Shown piece by piece: positions 1 through 9,206 of a DNA stretch of 64,000 bases. How positions within the stretch are numbered: the first letter of the stretch is position 1; the number at the start of each line of letters is the position of its first letter. The stretch covers positions 62,001 to 126,000 of the forward strand of contig NC_009253.1 in the NCBI RefSeq assembly GCF_000016165.1, in the 5' to 3' direction. This DNA is from Desulforamulus reducens MI-1 (lineage in GTDB: Bacteria > Bacillota > Desulfotomaculia > Desulfotomaculales > Desulfotomaculaceae). A program made the translations under genes and the position numbers. The notes below the pieces were generated by a model. It did no database searches, was not told the origin of the DNA, and saw only the letters and a list, made by a program, of their open reading frames with translations.

Positions 1-421
1 CGCCCTGGGCAATTAACACCCAGGTACTTTGCTTAATTTCCGGATCTCTCTCTAAAAAATCAATAGCCTCCAGCAAGCCCTTTCTGGCTAACCTTTCTGA
101 AAACACAATAACTTGTGCATGGGACCAAAAAAGGGGGGTGGGGGACTGGAGTGTTAGATCTCGAATGGCATCAAACAGAGTTTCGCCAGTGGCATACCAG
201 TTGTGAAAGGATATAACCTCACCGGTTTTGTCCCCGCCCCCTGCCCCGGGTTGCTGAGGTATCATTGTTTGGCCAATTACTATAATTTTGCCGTCTTCTG
301 TTTGATCAATGCCTGCACCTATAATAATTCCAGTATTTTCTGCCTCCCGGTGATCCCAGCAGCCAGAACTAAAGAAAGTTATAAAAAAGATCGCCAGCAA
401 GGGGATTAACTTAGCTTTCAT
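1..421 (-). CDS. gerAC: Ger(x)C spore germination lipoprotein, GerAC type (3' end outside window)
   Basis: This is the N-terminal part of a Ger(x)C-family protein, the lipoprotein C subunit of a nutrient germinant receptor in the spore inner membrane. The start at 421 opens with Lys, then a hydrophobic stretch and a lipobox-like S-S-G-C followed by W-D-H-R-E, the usual start of mature GerAC proteins. The frame stays open to base 1, so about 140 residues are visible and the C-terminus lies outside. It follows gerAA by 14 bases in the order AB-AA-AC, consistent with one operon. The family call is firm; the germinant cannot be read from sequence. Confidence 0.9.
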   Translation of the reverse strand, partial: MKAKLIPLLAIFFITFFSSGCWDHREAENTGIIIGAGIDQTEDGKIIVIGQTMIPQQPGAGGGDKTGEVISFHNWYATGETLFDAIRDLTLQSPTPLFWSHAQVIVFSERLARKGLLEAIDFLERDPEIKQSTWVLIAQG

Positions 422-435
422 GGCTGCTCCTTTCT

Positions 436-2070
436 TTAGCCTAGTTTATCCGGTGTACCCGGTTGTAGATTTTCCTTCATGCGCTGCCTGTTGCGCTGTA
501 CCAACTCCTGAGGGCGATTAACTTTGCTCCAGTGGGCTGACCTTAACAGGGTATCCTTGATACCATCCCAGTTAAAGGGGGCAATGGGTGAAAGGTAGGG
601 AACCCCGAAGCTCCTTAATGAACATAGGTGCAGCAATACGGCCAGTAGGCCTACCATCAACCCGAAAAGGCCCAGAACGGCGCTAAGAAGCATTAAGGGA
701 AAACGAATTAGCCGAACGGCAGTGCTTAGGCTGTACTGGGGTATGGTAAAGGAGGCAACACCCGTTGCGGCTACAATAATAATCATTAGCGGGGATACTA
801 TATTGGCCTGGACCGCCGCCTGGCCAAGAACCAGTGCCCCAACAATGCTGATGGTGTTTGAAATATTAGCCGGTAGACGAATTGCTGCTTCCCGAATGGT
901 CTCAAATAAAACTTCCATTATTAAGGCTTCTACCACCGCCGGAAAGGGTACGCCCTTTCGGGCTGCAGCTACGCTGACAAACAAGGTGGTGGGCAGCATT
1001 TCTTGGTGAAAGGTGGTAATGGCTATGTATAAAGAAGGTAAGGTTAAGGCCAAAAATAAAGAGAAAAATCTTAACCACCGGACAAAGGTTGACCACTGGT
1101 ACTTAGTATAATAATCTTCTGACGTTTGCAGGAAGGACATTAACTCACCCGGAGCGATTAGAACAAGGGGGGTGGTATCGGTTAATATTGCCACCCTGCC
1201 TTCCAATAAATCCCCTGCCACCCGGTCCGGTCGCTCTGTATTACCCAATTGGGGAAAGGGAGAACGGGGATTGTCTACGATAAAGCTTTCCAGGTAACCG
1301 CTCTCCAGGATAGCATCCGTTTCAATTCTCCTCAGCCTTTCACGTACTTCCTCAATTAGTCCCTCGGAAGCGAGGCCTTTGATATAGACAATGGAAATGT
1401 TGGTGCTGCTGATCTTGCCCAGCGTAATATTTTCAAACACTAGATTTGGGGTTACCAGCCTTTTACGCAGCAGGCTAATGTTAATGGAAATATTCTCCAC
1501 AAAGGCTTCCCGGGGTCCCCGTACGGCATTTTCGTAATGGGGTTCCGGAATGCTTCTGCTCTTATAGCCTTTGCTGCTAATAATAAAACAATGGGCAAAG
1601 CCTTCCACAAACAGGGCTACTTCGCCGGTAAGAACGTTAGATACCACTCCCTGGAAATGGTTGAAGGTTTCCATTTGGGCCCGGGAAATAAGTCCGCCGT
1701 TGGTTAATAATTTTAGCATTTCGCTACCGGAGCTGTCTTTCAGGCGGGGTTCCAGCAACGGCTTCATGATTTCTCCACCCAGCAGGGCAGGGTCAATCAT
1801 GCTGTCCAGAAAAATAATGGCAGCCTCTAGGGTTTGGTCGTGGCCCAGGACGAATTTTCTCTGAACATAGTCGGCATTATGGCCCAGGAGATTATTAATA
1901 TGGTTAAGGTTACGGTTAAGGTTATGATCTACCTTAAGGGAGATTAGCTCTTCCCTGGTATAGGGCTGAGTTGGGTTTATATTTTCACCAGGTTTGTCTT
2001 GGCCGGGCGGGCTCGGTTTTTTTCTCTTTTTAGCAGCACCCAGATTTTTTAAGCTTTGGAAGAAAGCCAT
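436..2070 (-). CDS. gerAA: Spore germination protein, GerAA family
   Basis: This is the A subunit of a GerA-type germinant receptor, 544 residues and close to family length. The N-terminal half is soluble and polar, with a Lys/Pro-rich head that is commonly variable. The C-terminal half, from about residue 300, has hydrophobic membrane segments and a G-V-P-F-P motif typical of GerAA proteins near residue 380. The ATG at 2070 lies 2 bases after the gerAB stop and has GGGGAG upstream, so translational coupling is likely. Family knowledge says A, B and C form one receptor that starts germination on binding amino acids or sugars. It is intact; the ligand is unknown. Confidence 0.92.
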   Translation of the reverse strand: MAFFQSLKNLGAAKKRKKPSPPGQDKPGENINPTQPYTREELISLKVDHNLNRNLNHINNLLGHNADYVQRKFVLGHDQTLEAAIIFLDSMIDPALLGGEIMKPLLEPRLKDSSGSEMLKLLTNGGLISRAQMETFNHFQGVVSNVLTGEVALFVEGFAHCFIISSKGYKSRSIPEPHYENAVRGPREAFVENISINISLLRKRLVTPNLVFENITLGKISSTNISIVYIKGLASEGLIEEVRERLRRIETDAILESGYLESFIVDNPRSPFPQLGNTERPDRVAGDLLEGRVAILTDTTPLVLIAPGELMSFLQTSEDYYTKYQWSTFVRWLRFFSLFLALTLPSLYIAITTFHQEMLPTTLFVSVAAARKGVPFPAVVEALIMEVLFETIREAAIRLPANISNTISIVGALVLGQAAVQANIVSPLMIIIVAATGVASFTIPQYSLSTAVRLIRFPLMLLSAVLGLFGLMVGLLAVLLHLCSLRSFGVPYLSPIAPFNWDGIKDTLLRSAHWSKVNRPQELVQRNRQRMKENLQPGTPDKLG

Positions 2071-2072
2071 GT

Positions 2073-3191
2073 TTAAGTTCTCCCCTTTACATTTTTGTTT
2101 CTGTGACGAATCAATGAAACACTGAATAAAATTAAGGTGAGACCTAAGTTGGCAAAAGTAATAAAAAGCGGAACTGTGTATTGGGAAGAATTTAACAGAT
2201 CAATTATATTATGCCAGGAAACAATAGACAGCAGTAGTATAAAGGCACCCCCTGGCAGTACCAAGGGCCGGTAACACTTTAGGTTAAACCATTGGGCCAG
2301 CCCGTAGACCCCGGCAAAAAAGAATGTGGTTAATTTTAACAGCATGCTTGGTACCCAAATAACCATAAAGAAGCCGCTGGGCTGAAAAAGAAAAGCTTGA
2401 ATATATTCCGGTGGTTTGGCCAGGGCGTAAAATAAGGGGAAAATTAACCTACTGGATGTAGCAGCACCAAAAATTCCTACCGTTACTATTATCACACTCT
2501 CCAGCATGATAAAAAGTATAAAAATTGCCAGCAATGAGGCTGGTTTGGCACCGGACTGGTTCTTAATGAAGGGCATCAGCATTAAAATCACTGCCGTTTG
2601 CCCAAACCAGGCAGCCGGTGAAACTGAACCGTATAATATGGGTCCTATTCCCTTGAAAAAATCAGGTTTTAACATAGACCAGTTTATTGTCCAGACATAG
2701 GTAAAAAAGACTAAGAGAATAGTTAATATGCTAAAAAATAAAATTATACCGTTAGCCCTTACAATAACCTCCAGACCCAGGTAAAGGACCAGGCAGGATA
2801 ACAGGGTTAGTACCAGGGCGATAACCAGGGGCGGCGTCTTTGGCAAATATACTGTAGACATCAATTCTGAAAACTCACGAGCCACAATGTAAGCGGCATA
2901 GAAAAAATAATAGATATATATAAAACCTACCAGTTTGCCCAGGGGAAAGCCTAAAATATCCACCGAGTAATCTATTACTGTTTTATTGGGATATCTTAGC
3001 CCCAGTGAACAGGCCAGGCATGCCACCAGTAAACCAAAACCAAGAGCAATAAATAATGACAGCCAGGCGTTTGGCCCCGCTCCCTTGGAAGTAATGCCCG
3101 GAATAAATAGGATAGCTGTGGCAAATACAATACTAATCATGTAACCCATGGCCTGCCAGTGGGATATTTTCCATGTTTCCACAATTTTCAC
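2073..3191 (-). CDS. gerAB: Spore germination permease, GerAB family
   Basis: This is the B subunit of the germinant receptor, a 372-residue integral membrane protein of the amino-acid/polyamine/organocation transporter fold. About ten hydrophobic segments run from residue 15 to the end. In structural work on the family the B subunit carries the germinant-binding pocket. It is the first gene of the minus-strand operon. The nominal start is GTG at 3191, but the AAGGTG just there would serve the in-frame GTG at 3182 better, so the true N-terminus may be three residues shorter. Substrate cannot be assigned. Confidence 0.9.
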   Translation of the reverse strand: MKIVETWKISHWQAMGYMISIVFATAILFIPGITSKGAGPNAWLSLFIALGFGLLVACLACSLGLRYPNKTVIDYSVDILGFPLGKLVGFIYIYYFFYAAYIVAREFSELMSTVYLPKTPPLVIALVLTLLSCLVLYLGLEVIVRANGIILFFSILTILLVFFTYVWTINWSMLKPDFFKGIGPILYGSVSPAAWFGQTAVILMLMPFIKNQSGAKPASLLAIFILFIMLESVIIVTVGIFGAATSSRLIFPLFYALAKPPEYIQAFLFQPSGFFMVIWVPSMLLKLTTFFFAGVYGLAQWFNLKCYRPLVLPGGAFILLLSIVSWHNIIDLLNSSQYTVPLFITFANLGLTLILFSVSLIRHRNKNVKGRT

Positions 3192-3301
3192 CTTAACCTA
3201 TTTAAAAAATGTATTTTTGGTATTATCTAGATATTTTAGTATTTTCTTTTCTGCTAAAAATATGTATAGGAATAGAGTAATTAATAACCTGGGGCCAAAA
3301 A

Positions 3302-3349
3302 AAGACTAAAGATATCGATTTGATAATATATATCGATATCTTTAGTCTT
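3302..3349. repeat. 18-bp perfect inverted repeat upstream of gin
   Basis: Arms at 3302-3319 and 3332-3349 are perfectly complementary around a 12-base AT-rich spacer and contain the palindrome ATCGAT/GATATC. It lies between the divergent gerAB and gin genes, about 120 bases before the gin start. There is no T-run typical of a terminator. It could be an operator, a transcript hairpin or the relic of a small mobile element. Confidence 0.75.
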
Positions 3350-3469
3350 ATTCAGCTTAAATTGACCAAATTTTACGCAGGAGCATACAATACAGTGCAA
3401 GAATATAGTCTTATCGCTAGTTTTTTTGGCAAAACTATGATTATAAACCGGGCAGGAGGGTTGGTGCTT

Positions 3470-3658
3470 ATGCAAGAAAAATCAAAGTGCGTTTTATGCA
3501 AGGCAGCAGTACAGGAAACTAATATTGGTATTAGGATTTTGGGTAAGTACATTTGTACCAGTTGTGAGCAGAAGATTATTAACCTATCCTGGGATGACCC
3601 CGATTACGAAGCCTATAAAAGCGGTCTTAAGAAAATTTGGCGCTTTAATGAGGCCTGA
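3470..3658 (+). CDS. gin: Anti-sigma-G factor Gin (CsfB-like)
   Basis: This 62-residue protein carries the Gin zinc-ribbon pattern: C-V-L-C near residue 7, then I-C-T-S-C near residue 33, followed by E-Q-K-I. In B. subtilis Gin (CsfB) binds and restrains sigma-G, helping confine late sporulation sigma activity to the right compartment and time. The frame extends upstream to 3320, but the GCAGGAGGG at 3452-3460 sits 9 bases before ATG 3470, and the upstream part would run through the inverted repeat. Its position ahead of the decarboxylase and tmk matches csfB in B. subtilis. The 3' end overlaps a convergent gene by 46 bases. Confidence 0.85.
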   Translation: MQEKSKCVLCKAAVQETNIGIRILGKYICTSCEQKIINLSWDDPDYEAYKSGLKKIWRFNEA

Positions 3659-3882
3659 CTTTTAGCTAGGGCCTCTTTCTTTTTTTCTAGGCGGTACTTT
3701 CGGTAAGCTAATTCGATATCATTTTTTACTTCACGTAAAGTAAAGAGATCAATTCCCGTATGGGCGGCAATTTCTACATCACTTTGACCATTTTTCCATA
3801 ATCGTATTAATTTACGGACACTGGTACGGTACTTCTTTGAGAGAGCCTGTTCGTCAATTTGCGGGGACTTTTGTTGCCGCAT
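3613..3882 (-). CDS. Small helix-turn-helix-like protein, unknown function
   Basis: An 89-residue basic protein. A predicted HTH-like segment around residues 25-50 (K-L-I-R-L-W-K-N-G then D-V-E-I-A-A-H-T-G-I) resembles homeodomain-like or sigma region 4-like DNA-binding units, followed by a charged, probably helical tail rich in Lys and Glu. GGAG lies just upstream of the ATG at 3882. It overlaps the end of gin tail-to-tail by 46 bases, so transcripts of the two genes would be antisense at their 3' ends. I do not recognise a specific family. Confidence 0.6.
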   Translation of the reverse strand: MRQQKSPQIDEQALSKKYRTSVRKLIRLWKNGQSDVEIAAHTGIDLFTLREVKNDIELAYRKYRLEKKKEALAKSQASLKRQIFLRPLL

Positions 3883-4115
3883 ATTGTGCTCCTTTCTTGG
3901 CCTGTGCCGGAAATATTTAATTTCTAATCATTAAAAATAGTTATTATTATTCTTCCCAGCATAAACAAACCTATAAGATTAAACAATTGGCAATTAAAAT
4001 AGAAACTAAAATAGAAGATAAAAAATGTATGTGATAAAATAAATTGTTAAGATATTTTTTGACCTTGCTTAGTCACAGGGCATAAGAAGTCAAGTTTTTG
4101 TAAGGTATGAGGTTT

Positions 4116-5564
4116 ATGAAGCAAAACTATGCACCCCTTTGGGAAGCCATAAAAAAACAAGTAAAAGCTATGACAGCACAATTTCATATACCCGGGCATA
4201 ACAGTGGCCGGGCAATACAACAGGATTTTAAGGAAATGGCCGGGCAGGGTGTTTTTCAAATGGATTTAACGGAAATACCTGGGCTGGATGATTTGCACAA
4301 CCCCCAGGAAGCCATTGCCGAGGCCCAGGCGTTGGCCGCAGACCTATACGGAGCAGACAGAAGCTTTTTTTTAGTTAACGGAACAAGCTGTGGACTGATG
4401 GCATTAATATTGGCCCTTTGTGGTCCCGGAGATAAAATTATTGTCCCCAGAAATGCCCATCGCTCTGTGGCATCGGGCTTGATTCTATCTGGAGCAATGC
4501 CAGTGTATTACCAACCTGTTTTAATACCTGAATTTGGCTGCTTAACAGGCTCTAATCCACAAAGCATCAAAGATTTACTGCATAAACATCCAGATGCAAA
4601 GGCTGTGGTGGCTATAAATCCCACTTATTATGGTGTGGCGGGAGATATAGCCGGTGTGGCAGAAATCTGTCATAGGGCAGGGGTGCCGTTATTGGTGGAT
4701 GAGGCCCATGGAGCCCATTTTAAATTTCATCCCCAACTTCCCTTAGACGGGTTAAGCAGTGGGGCCGATGCAGTGGTACAGAGCACCCATAAAACAGGGG
4801 GGTCTCTAACCCAATCGTCCATGCTTCATCTGAAGGGTGAGCGGATACACTGGGAGCGTGTGGCAGAAGCATTACGTATGGTGCAGAGCACCAGTCCATC
4901 CTACTTGTTAATGGCCTCGTTGGATCTAGCAAGAATGCAAATGGCAATCCAAGGTAAAGAGATGTTGAATCATACCCTTGAACTGGCTTATTGGTGTAGG
5001 AAAAAGCTTTCAAACATATCAGGCGTTCAGGTGCTGGGGGCAGAGAATCTCAGGGTGTCTGGGGCAAAGTCCCTAGATTATACTCGTTTAACCATTTCCT
5101 TATTGAACAAAGGACTTACTGGTTATAGAACAGCTGATCTTTTGCAAAGGGAACGCGGGGTCGTTGTGGAGATGGCTGATTATGCTAGCGTAGTGGCTGT
5201 TTTGTCTCTTGGTTCCAATTCAAAGGATTGCCAGCGGTTGGTGGAAGGCATCCGTAAAATAGTATCGTCTGAATCAGGACAAACTCTAATGATTCCCCAA
5301 AGCATGCTACTGCCTTCACCAGAGGTAGTTTTAAGTCCCAGGGAAGCCTGGCAAAGCCGCCAGAAGAAGGTTATTTTAGAGAGTTCTTTAGGACAGGTTT
5401 GTGGTGAAACAGTGGCTGTTTACCCGCCGGGTATACCGGTAGTATGTCCTGGCGAAAGGATTACTCCTACTGTTTTGGACTATCTGCTGGGAGTGAGGCG
5501 TTTAGGTTATAAGCTTCAAGGACCCTCCGACCCAACACTTAAAGGTTTAAAAGTAATAATTTAA
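4116..5564 (+). CDS. Orn/Lys/Arg decarboxylase family protein (YaaO-like)
   Basis: A PLP-dependent fold-type I decarboxylase of the bacterial ornithine/lysine/arginine group, about 482 residues. The N-terminal part has F-H-I-P-G-H. The PLP-binding segment is V-D-E-A-H-G-A-H near residue 195 followed by the Schiff-base lysine in Q-S-T-H-K-T-G-G. The smaller C-terminal domain contains Y-P-P-G-I-P. It probably makes a polyamine or polyamine precursor; which amino acid it uses is not decided. It sits directly before tmk, as yaaO does in B. subtilis. An ATG at 4107 is in frame, but AAGG at 4102-4105 is spaced for ATG 4116. Confidence 0.85.
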   Translation: MKQNYAPLWEAIKKQVKAMTAQFHIPGHNSGRAIQQDFKEMAGQGVFQMDLTEIPGLDDLHNPQEAIAEAQALAADLYGADRSFFLVNGTSCGLMALILALCGPGDKIIVPRNAHRSVASGLILSGAMPVYYQPVLIPEFGCLTGSNPQSIKDLLHKHPDAKAVVAINPTYYGVAGDIAGVAEICHRAGVPLLVDEAHGAHFKFHPQLPLDGLSSGADAVVQSTHKTGGSLTQSSMLHLKGERIHWERVAEALRMVQSTSPSYLLMASLDLARMQMAIQGKEMLNHTLELAYWCRKKLSNISGVQVLGAENLRVSGAKSLDYTRLTISLLNKGLTGYRTADLLQRERGVVVEMADYASVVAVLSLGSNSKDCQRLVEGIRKIVSSESGQTLMIPQSMLLPSPEVVLSPREAWQSRQKKVILESSLGQVCGETVAVYPPGIPVVCPGERITPTVLDYLLGVRRLGYKLQGPSDPTLKGLKVII

Positions 5565-5606
5565 TATAGAATTTTTTATCATATGTAGGTTTTAAAGGAG
5601 GTGGCA

Positions 5607-6224
5607 CTGATTTTCATTGTGTTTGAAGGTGTGGATGGTTCAGGTAAAAGCACCCAGCTAAACCTGTTAAATAAATACCTTTCCCAGAAGGAGATAAAAA
5701 CCATATGTACCCGGGAACCTGGAGGTACTCCAGTGGGGGAAAAAATACGTGAACTTCTGCTGGACCCAAACTTTGCAGAAATACAGGATCGAACTGAGGC
5801 CCTATTGTACTCTGCGGCTAGGGCACAGTTGGTTGCTCAAGTGATTCGACCACAGTTGGAGCAGGGAACCGTGGTACTTTGCGATCGTTATATTGATTCC
5901 ACCTTGGCTTATCAGGGTTATGGCAGAGGGATGGATATTTCCTTTTTAGCTCAGATCAATGAGTTAGCCAGCGGTGGATTGATGCCAAATATTACTATAT
6001 TACTAGATTTACCACCTGAGGAGGGTCTTCAACGGTCCCGTAAGGATCGGCCTGCGGATAGGCTGGAAAATGAATCCCTAACATTTTATCATAAAGTTCG
6101 TAGTGGCTATCTGGAGATGGCCAAGAGAAAACCGGATACTTACCTGGTGTTGGATGCCAGGCAGACCATGGAGCAACTGCACAGACAAATTTGCTGCCGC
6201 GTGGGTGGGTTGCTTGGTGTGTAG
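5607..6224 (+). CDS. tmk: Thymidylate kinase (dTMP kinase)
   Basis: Phosphorylates dTMP to dTDP in DNA precursor synthesis. Visible motifs: P-loop [11 protein letters not shown] at the N-terminus, T-R-E-P-G-G-T-P (dTMP binding), [12 protein letters not shown] near residue 94, and a lid region with R-K-D-R-P-A-D-R. Total length of about 206 residues is normal. The start is awkward: AAAGGAGG at 5594-5601 overlaps the in-frame GTG at 5601, the next GTG (5619) is 17 bases away and would cut into the first beta strand, and no ATG fits. CTG at 5607 gives normal spacing and the typical start M-I-F-I-V-F-E-G; ATT at 5610 is another option. Function is certain, start is not. Confidence 0.93.
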
Positions 6225-7224
6225 GTTAAGTAATATAATTGGTCATCAGCAAATAATCCAGACGCTGAAGAACGCAGTTCAAAAATCCCGTGTAGCCCAT
6301 GCCTATTTGTTTATGGGGCCACCAGGCATTGGTAAGCAAACCGTTGCACGGAGTTTTGCACAAGTTCTTCTATGTGAAGCCCCCCAAGGGGGCGATGCCT
6401 GTGGCAACTGCAAATCATGTCGCCAGACTGACGGAGGTAATCATCCGGATTTGCATTTATTAAGACCCTCTGGGGTAACAATAAAAATTGAGCAGATAAG
6501 GGAACTACAACGACAGGTACAGTATAAGCCCTATCAAGGAATAAGACATGTTTTTATTCTGGAAAAGTCAGAAACCATGACCCAGGAAGCGGCAAACTGC
6601 TTTCTTAAAACGCTGGAAGAACCGGGAAGTGCCACAGTATTTATTCTTTTAAGTGACCAACCCTATGGCCTGCTACCCACGATTCTTTCTCGTTGTCAGC
6701 AGCTTCAGTTTCGTTCCTTGAGCAACCAGGAGGTAAGCGAAGGGTTAAGGGTTCTTTGCCAAGTAGCAAGGGATCGTGCCGAAGAGCTAGCCCCGTTGGC
6801 CAGTGGAAGTATAGGACGGGCCATACAATTGGCGGGGGGAGAAGATCAATGGCCCTTGCGGGAAAAAGCTCTTTGGTTGGTCCAGCGATTTCCTCAGATG
6901 AGTCAATATCAAGCCCTGCAGGCTGCAGAGGAATTATCCAATGATCGAAGTGCTGCAGTGGAAGCTCTAGAAATTATGCTACTGTGGTTTAGGGATTTGT
7001 TAGTTTATCATTACACAAGACAAAAAGAGATACTCATAAATCAAGACAAAATTGATACTCTTTTAGAACAGGAAAACTGGTATGCTCCGTCCAAAGTAGT
7101 GGAAATAATTGAAGAAATAAAATTAGCTAAGGAAAGACTTATGGCCAATGCAAATACCCGTATGGCCTTAGAGGTTATGATGTTGAAAATAAACTCCTAT
7201 GGAGGAAACAACGATGTCGGTTAG
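6217..7224 (+). CDS. holB: DNA polymerase III delta' subunit
   Basis: Clamp-loader subunit of the replicative polymerase, about 335 residues. It has the AAA+ Walker A-like G-P-P-G-I-G-K-Q-T, a zinc-binding four-Cys cluster (C-E-A then C-G-N-C-K-S-C), and the S-R-C motif (I-L-S-R-C-Q-Q-L) typical of delta' and DnaX. The C-terminal part is helical, as in the clamp-loader collar. The frame is open well back into tmk, but the homologous part begins with I-I-G-H-Q; GTG 6217 with GGGTGGG upstream is the best start, giving an 8-base overlap with tmk and likely coupling. TTG 6214 is the alternative. Confidence 0.9.
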
Positions 7225-8062
7225 AGTGGTTGGAGTACGCTTTAAGAAAGCCGGAAAGGTTTATTATTTTGACCCCGTTGAGATCCCCTTGCAGCAGGGG
7301 CAACACGTGGTGGTTGAAACCACACGGGGGATTGAGTATGGTGAAGTGGTGGTGGCTCCCCGGGATGTACCGGATGAAGAGGTTGTTGCTCCATTAAAAC
7401 AAGTTCTTCGGCAAGCGACACCGGAAGATGATCAACAGGTGGCTGAAAACCGAGAGAAGGAACAGCGGGCCTATGAAGTGGCCTTGGAGAAAATAGCGTT
7501 GCATCAGTTACCTATGAAATTAATCAGTGTAGAGCAAACCTTTGACGGAAATAAAATTATCTTCTACTTTACCGCAGATGGTAGAATTGATTTCCGTGAA
7601 TTGGTAAAGGATTTAGCGGCTGTTTTTCGTACACGCATTGAATTACGGCAGATCGGTGTACGGGATGAGGCAAAGATGGTGGGTGGTTTAGGATGCTGCG
7701 GACGAGAACTTTGTTGTTCTTCCTGGTTGGCAGATTTTGCACCGGTATCCATTCGGATGGCCAAGGAACAAAACCTGTCCTTAAATCCTACCAAGATATC
7801 AGGCATCTGTGGTCGTCTAATGTGCTGTTTAAAATATGAAAATGACGTTTACGAAGAGGCTAAGGCTGGTTACCCCGACCTAGGGACCCAAGTATTGGCC
7901 CCGGAAGGGGAAGGGAAAATTGTTGCGGTAAATATTTTCCGCAACACCGTAAGCGTAGAATTGCAGGAGAGCAAAGCCATTAGAGAATATCCATTAAATG
8001 AATTAAAAATAAAAAAAGGCCGAGGTGAATGCAACTGTGGCTGCCCTGCCCGGCAGAATTAA
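7214..8062 (+). CDS. ricT: PSP1-domain protein RicT (YaaT)
   Basis: A PSP1-domain protein of about 282 residues. In B. subtilis RicT works with RicA and RicF in a complex that binds Fe-S clusters and supports RNase Y processing, phosphorelay signalling and sporulation. Conserved cysteine groups are all present: C-C-G-R-E-L-C-C, I-C-G-R-L-M-C-C-L and a C-terminal C-N-C-G-C. ATG 7214 is chosen because GGAGGAA at 7201-7207 sits six bases before it. It overlaps holB by 11 bases. No ricA or ricF homologue is visible in this window. Confidence 0.92.
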   Translation: MSVRVVGVRFKKAGKVYYFDPVEIPLQQGQHVVVETTRGIEYGEVVVAPRDVPDEEVVAPLKQVLRQATPEDDQQVAENREKEQRAYEVALEKIALHQLPMKLISVEQTFDGNKIIFYFTADGRIDFRELVKDLAAVFRTRIELRQIGVRDEAKMVGGLGCCGRELCCSSWLADFAPVSIRMAKEQNLSLNPTKISGICGRLMCCLKYENDVYEEAKAGYPDLGTQVLAPEGEGKIVAVNIFRNTVSVELQESKAIREYPLNELKIKKGRGECNCGCPARQN

Positions 8063-8351
8063 TCGATTGGAACAGGCCCTTCGACAAATATGTGATGAAG
8101 TGGATCGTTTAAAACAAGAAGTTAAGGAACTTGAGGATGAGAATGCACGTTTAAGAAGGGAAGTAGCGGGCCTCTATCTAGAAGATGGAGAGGTTGCTGA
8201 AGTAAAAAATAAACCTGGAGCACGAAACCTGTGGGATCTCTATGATAAAGGTTTTCATATCTGTAATATGTATTTTGGCAAAGGCCGTGAGGGAGAATGT
8301 CTCTTTTGTTATGCCCTGATGAATAGAGGAGAAGAGCGGGATGGAGCATAA
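8025..8351 (+). CDS. yabA: Replication initiation control protein YabA
   Basis: YabA bridges DnaA and the sliding clamp and limits replication initiation. The 108-residue protein has an N-terminal leucine-zipper-like coiled coil (about residues 12-50) and the C-terminal zinc motif H-I-C near residue 81, then C-L-F-C, matching the H-C-C-C arrangement of the family. The start could be GTG 8025 or GTG 8037; GAGGTG at 8022-8027 fits 8037 better, which would remove four residues. It overlaps both ricT and rsmI, so this is a tightly coupled string. Confidence 0.88.
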   Translation: MNATVAALPGRINRLEQALRQICDEVDRLKQEVKELEDENARLRREVAGLYLEDGEVAEVKNKPGARNLWDLYDKGFHICNMYFGKGREGECLFCYALMNRGEERDGA

Positions 8352-9201
8352 AACCCAGGGAATTTTGTATCTCTGTGCTACACCTATAGGAAATTTAGAG
8401 GATATTACCCTCAGGGTGCTGCGAATTCTCAAGGAAGCAGATTGTATCGCCGCAGAGGATACCCGCCATACACGAAAACTTTTAAGTCATTTTGATATCC
8501 ACACTCCCTTGGTTAGTTATCACTCCCATAGCAGCGAAGGTAAAGAGGAACAGTTACTTGACCGATTGCAGCAAGGAGAAAATATTGCTCTGGTCTCAGA
8601 TGCTGGGATGCCGGGTATTTCTGATCCGGGGGCAGACTTGGTACGGTTGGCTTTGGAATATGGTATTGAAGTTGTTCCTCTGCCGGGAGCTTCTGCAGGG
8701 ATTGCAGCCCTGGTGGCATCAGGGCTGCCAACCCATAAATTTATCTTTGAGGGCTTTCTTTCTAGTCAGAGAAAAACCAGGCGTAAGCAACTGCAAGCTC
8801 TAAAATGGGAACAAAGAACCCTGATTTTTTATGAATCACCCCACCGTTTGACAGACACCCTTAAGGATATGGTGCAGGAATTTGGCGACCGACCGGGAGT
8901 TGTGGCCAGGGAACTGACAAAGCTTCACGAAGAATTTAAACGGGGAATGCTTTCGGAATTGTTAATTCACTATGGCCATAACCATCCCAGAGGAGAGATT
9001 TGTTTACTGGTGGCAGGTATTTCTAAGGAGGAAGCAACCTCGGGGATAGAAGAGGAATGGTGTGAGCTTTCTGTCAGGGAGCATGTTGCATCCCTGGTGG
9101 AGCAGGGACATAATAAGAAAGGGGCCATTAAGCTGGTGGCTCAGCTGCGTGGAATGCCAAAGCGAGAAGTCTATGCCATGGTCCACGGGGAAGATAAGTA
9201 A
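8341..9201 (+). CDS. rsmI: 16S rRNA (cytidine-1402 2'-O)-methyltransferase RsmI
   Basis: An SAM-dependent tetrapyrrole-methylase-fold enzyme that 2'-O-methylates C1402 in the 16S rRNA decoding centre. It shows T-P-I-G-N-L-E-D near residue 14, E-D-T-R-H-T near residue 39, S-D-A-G-M-P-G-I-S-D-P-G near residue 86 and a Y-E-S-P-H-R motif near residue 161, in family order. Length is 286 residues. ATG 8341 overlaps the yabA stop by 11 bases. It is the last gene of the tmk operon and is followed by a strong terminator. Confidence 0.95.
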   Translation: MEHKTQGILYLCATPIGNLEDITLRVLRILKEADCIAAEDTRHTRKLLSHFDIHTPLVSYHSHSSEGKEEQLLDRLQQGENIALVSDAGMPGISDPGADLVRLALEYGIEVVPLPGASAGIAALVASGLPTHKFIFEGFLSSQRKTRRKQLQALKWEQRTLIFYESPHRLTDTLKDMVQEFGDRPGVVARELTKLHEEFKRGMLSELLIHYGHNHPRGEICLLVAGISKEEATSGIEEEWCELSVREHVASLVEQGHNKKGAIKLVAQLRGMPKREVYAMVHGEDK

Positions 9202-9206
9202 AAGAG

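Noticed and set aside
3320-3469. A 50-residue N-terminal extension of gin.
   Set aside because: It would run through one arm of the inverted repeat and lacks a ribosome site; ATG 3470 has a strong one.
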